The translations under genes and the position numbers were made by a program. Below are positions 5,704 to 7,225 of a DNA stretch of 7,225 nt, in pieces. The DNA comes from Gemmatimonadota bacterium (lineage in GTDB: Bacteria > Gemmatimonadota > Gemmatimonadetes > Gemmatimonadales > Gemmatimonadaceae), in the NCBI GenBank assembly GCA_947457715.1, contig CANGXK010000129.1, positions 1 to 7,225 of the forward strand. The letters run 5' to 3'. The notes below the pieces were generated by a model. It was not told the origin of the DNA. It saw nothing but the letters and a program-made list of their open reading frames with translations, and made no database searches. How positions within the stretch are numbered: position 1 is the stretch's first letter; the number at the start of each line of letters is the position of its first letter.

Positions 5704-6492
5704 CTACTTCGTGCCGCTTGCGCTGCGCAAATACAGGTTCAGCGAGCCGAAGCTGAGCTTCGATTTCATCTGCACCATCATGCGACGGTCATCGTCGGTG
5801 ATCCATACTTCGGCCTTGCCGTTCTTGCTGAAAATGCCCTTCGTCTGAAACGTGGGTTGCAGCACGACGGTCTTGAAGGTCCCGCCGGGCACGGTGATCG
5901 TCTCTCGGCGCACGACGAGGATGCGCACCGGATTGCCGGCGGCCTTGAAATAGCGTGGATACTCGTAGTTCTGTCCCACTTCGAGCGGCACGGTGCGCAC
6001 GAAGTAGAGGAACGACCCGTCGTCGAGGGGATTGGCGACCGTCGGCTCTTCCGGGCGGTCGTTCTCCCGGAACATGCCGCGATCGGGAAAGATCTCGTAA
6101 CGACGCTTGCGCTCGTAGCTTCCCTCGTCGACATCCTGGTGATAGCGCAACGAGTTGAGCGTGCTGACGTCGAACCACGACTCGTACGTGTCATTCACAC
6201 GGTACAGCGGGATGCCGCCCCTGATGCGAAAAACCGTGTGCCACGCCGGATGTCCGCGCACGGCGGCGATCTCACGCACTTCCATGCTGCCGTTGCCGAC
6301 CTTGAGTGAACCGAAGCGCACGTCGTAGTCGAGGCGCTCGCCGACCATGAACGGCACGGCCAGCGCACTCGCGGGAAGCCGCTGCGCGGTACGCTTCCCC
6401 GCCGTGTCCGGATCCTGCGACGCCAACGGGGACGAACGGCTCGTCAGCACGACCGCGGCCACCAGCGCCGACGTTATCGATACGAATCTCAT
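5704..6492 (-). CDS. Secreted DUF3108 protein
   Basis: The 262-residue product starts with a signal peptide (hydrophobic core SALVAAVVLT, likely cleavage after LAS at 25), so it is probably periplasmic or outer-membrane associated. The mature part follows the DUF3108 pattern: VGERLDYDVRFGSLKVGNGSM at about 50-70, YRVNDTYESWFD with a following YHQDVDEGSYERKRRYE, then PGGTFKTVVLQPTF, and the C-terminal AEVWITDDDRRMMVQMKSKLSFGSLNLYL. This is a predicted all-beta protein with no known enzymatic residues; the function of the family is not established. ATG 6492 has a weak SD (AGCAGG, spacing 5). It lies 36 bases after the ychF stop on the same strand, so the two may be co-transcribed. No hairpin terminator is visible between it and yedK. 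Confidence 0.9.
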   Translation of the reverse strand: MRFVSITSALVAAVVLTSRSSPLASQDPDTAGKRTAQRLPASALAVPFMVGERLDYDVRFGSLKVGNGSMEVREIAAVRGHPAWHTVFRIRGGIPLYRVNDTYESWFDVSTLNSLRYHQDVDEGSYERKRRYEIFPDRGMFRENDRPEEPTVANPLDDGSFLYFVRTVPLEVGQNYEYPRYFKAAGNPVRILVVRRETITVPGGTFKTVVLQPTFQTKGIFSKNGKAEVWITDDDRRMMVQMKSKLSFGSLNLYLRSASGTK

Positions 6493-6528
6493 GGCGACCT
6501 GCTACCCAGCTCGGGCGAAAAGGGTCGC

Positions 6529-7225
6529 CTAGACGTTGAAGCGGAACAGCAGCACATCGCCGTCCTGCACCACGTATTCCTTCCCTTCCGAACGGACCGC
6601 GCCCTTCTCACGCGCGTTCTTCCAGCCGCCGTGCGTGATGAAGTCCTGATACGACACGGTTTCCGCGCGAATGAAGCCTTTCTCGAAATCGGTATGAATG
6701 ACGGCCGCGGCCTTGGGCGCGGTGTCGCCACGATGGATCGTCCAGGCGCGCACTTCCTGCTCGCCGGCCGTGAAGTACGTCTGCAGGCCGAGCAGGTGGT
6801 AGCCACCCTGAATCAGCCGGTCGAGGCCGGCCGTTTCGATGCCGAGCGAGGCGAGGAACTCGCTCCGCTCGTCGGGCGGCAGTTCCGACAGCTCGGCTTC
6901 GATCTTGGCGGAGAACGCCACGATCTCGGCGTGTTCGCCGGTGGCTGCCACGGCGGCACGCAAGGCCTTGAGATACGGCCCTTCGTCACCCGCCAGCTCG
7001 GCGTCGGTGACGTTGGCCGCATAGAGCACCGGCTTCGCGGTGATGAGCTGCAGCCCGGCCAACGAGAGCATGTGCTCCGACGATAGTCCGCCACGAAGCA
7101 ATGGCATGCCTTCAGACAGCGTCGCGAAGGCGGCTTCCAGCGCCGGCAACTCCGCCAACGCGTCCTTGTCGTTCGCCTTGGCCGCGCGCTTCACTTTGTC
7201 GAGGCGCTTCTCCACCACGGCCAAG
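6529..7225 (-). CDS. ychF: Ribosome-associated ATPase YchF (OLA1/Obg family), C-terminal part
   Basis: This holds the last 232 or so residues of a protein usually about 363 long. The start and the P-loop lie outside the window. YchF is a P-loop NTPase of the TRAFAC/Obg group that binds ribosomes and prefers ATP. Visible parts: the coiled-coil region (VEKRLDKVKRAAK to LLRGG), the nucleotide-base motif in KPVLYAANVTD, the GLDRLIQGGYHLLGLQTYFTAG junction, and a complete C-terminal TGS domain (EVRAWTIHRGDTAPKAAAVIHTDFEKGFIRAE to QDGDVLLFRFNV). The codon at 7222-7224 (TTG) is an internal Leu, not a start. The base motif is N-V-T-D, where YchF proteins usually have NxxE. The TAG stop is 36 bases before the DUF3108 start. 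Confidence 0.97.
   Translation of the reverse strand, partial: LAVVEKRLDKVKRAAKANDKDALAELPALEAAFATLSEGMPLLRGGLSSEHMLSLAGLQLITAKPVLYAANVTDAELAGDEGPYLKALRAAVAATGEHAEIVAFSAKIEAELSELPPDERSEFLASLGIETAGLDRLIQGGYHLLGLQTYFTAGEQEVRAWTIHRGDTAPKAAAVIHTDFEKGFIRAETVSYQDFITHGGWKNAREKGAVRSEGKEYVVQDGDVLLFRFNV

Noticed and set aside
7222..7224. TTG as a start codon for the rightmost gene
   Set aside because: The sequence aligns with the middle of YchF (after the P-loop half), so this Leu is internal and the gene continues beyond the window.

Overview
The window is a compact, roughly 63-65% GC bacterial chromosome segment. It holds eight protein genes: seven on the minus strand and one on the plus strand. Both ends are cut inside a gene (a metallopeptidase-like/beta-propeller protein on the left, ychF on the right). 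There are no mobile elements, CRISPR arrays, tRNA or rRNA genes, and no gene-free stretch longer than about 150 bases. The GC content, the order rpsF-rpsR-DUF2232-rplI, and a large exported protein joining a HExxH domain to PD40 repeats suggest a Gram-negative such as a member of Gemmatimonadota. That placement is inference; a deltaproteobacterial-type lineage would also fit the ribosomal gene order.

Read along the minus strand from the right: (1) the 3' part of ychF (6529-7225) is followed after 36 bases by a secreted DUF3108 protein (5704-6492). (2) The plus-strand gene yedK/HMCES (4963-5673) faces DUF3108 tail to tail, with a 30-base gap. It stands head to head with the ribosomal operon. 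(3) The intergenic region 4812-4962 carries a strong Shine-Dalgarno (SD) sequence for rpsF, a 7-bp hairpin, a 13-bp palindrome and a candidate promoter that would make the yedK mRNA leaderless. (4) The ribosomal operon runs rpsF, rpsR, a DUF2232-like membrane protein, rplI. Gaps are 3, 2 and 35 bases, and it ends in a clear intrinsic terminator at 2507-2537. (5) rsfS follows, and its stop codon directly abuts the start codon of the large exported protein, which leaves the window at position 1.

Most of the window serves translation: bS6, bS18 and bL9 are ribosomal proteins, RsfS silences the large subunit when nutrients are short, and YchF is a ribosome-associated P-loop ATPase. YedK protects abasic sites in single-stranded DNA. 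The two exported proteins (DUF3108 and the HExxH/PD40 protein) belong to the cell envelope. I see no clearly new multi-gene system. The least ordinary items are the HExxH/PD40 protein coupled to rsfS, the start of yedK, and an Asp in the G4 position of YchF.
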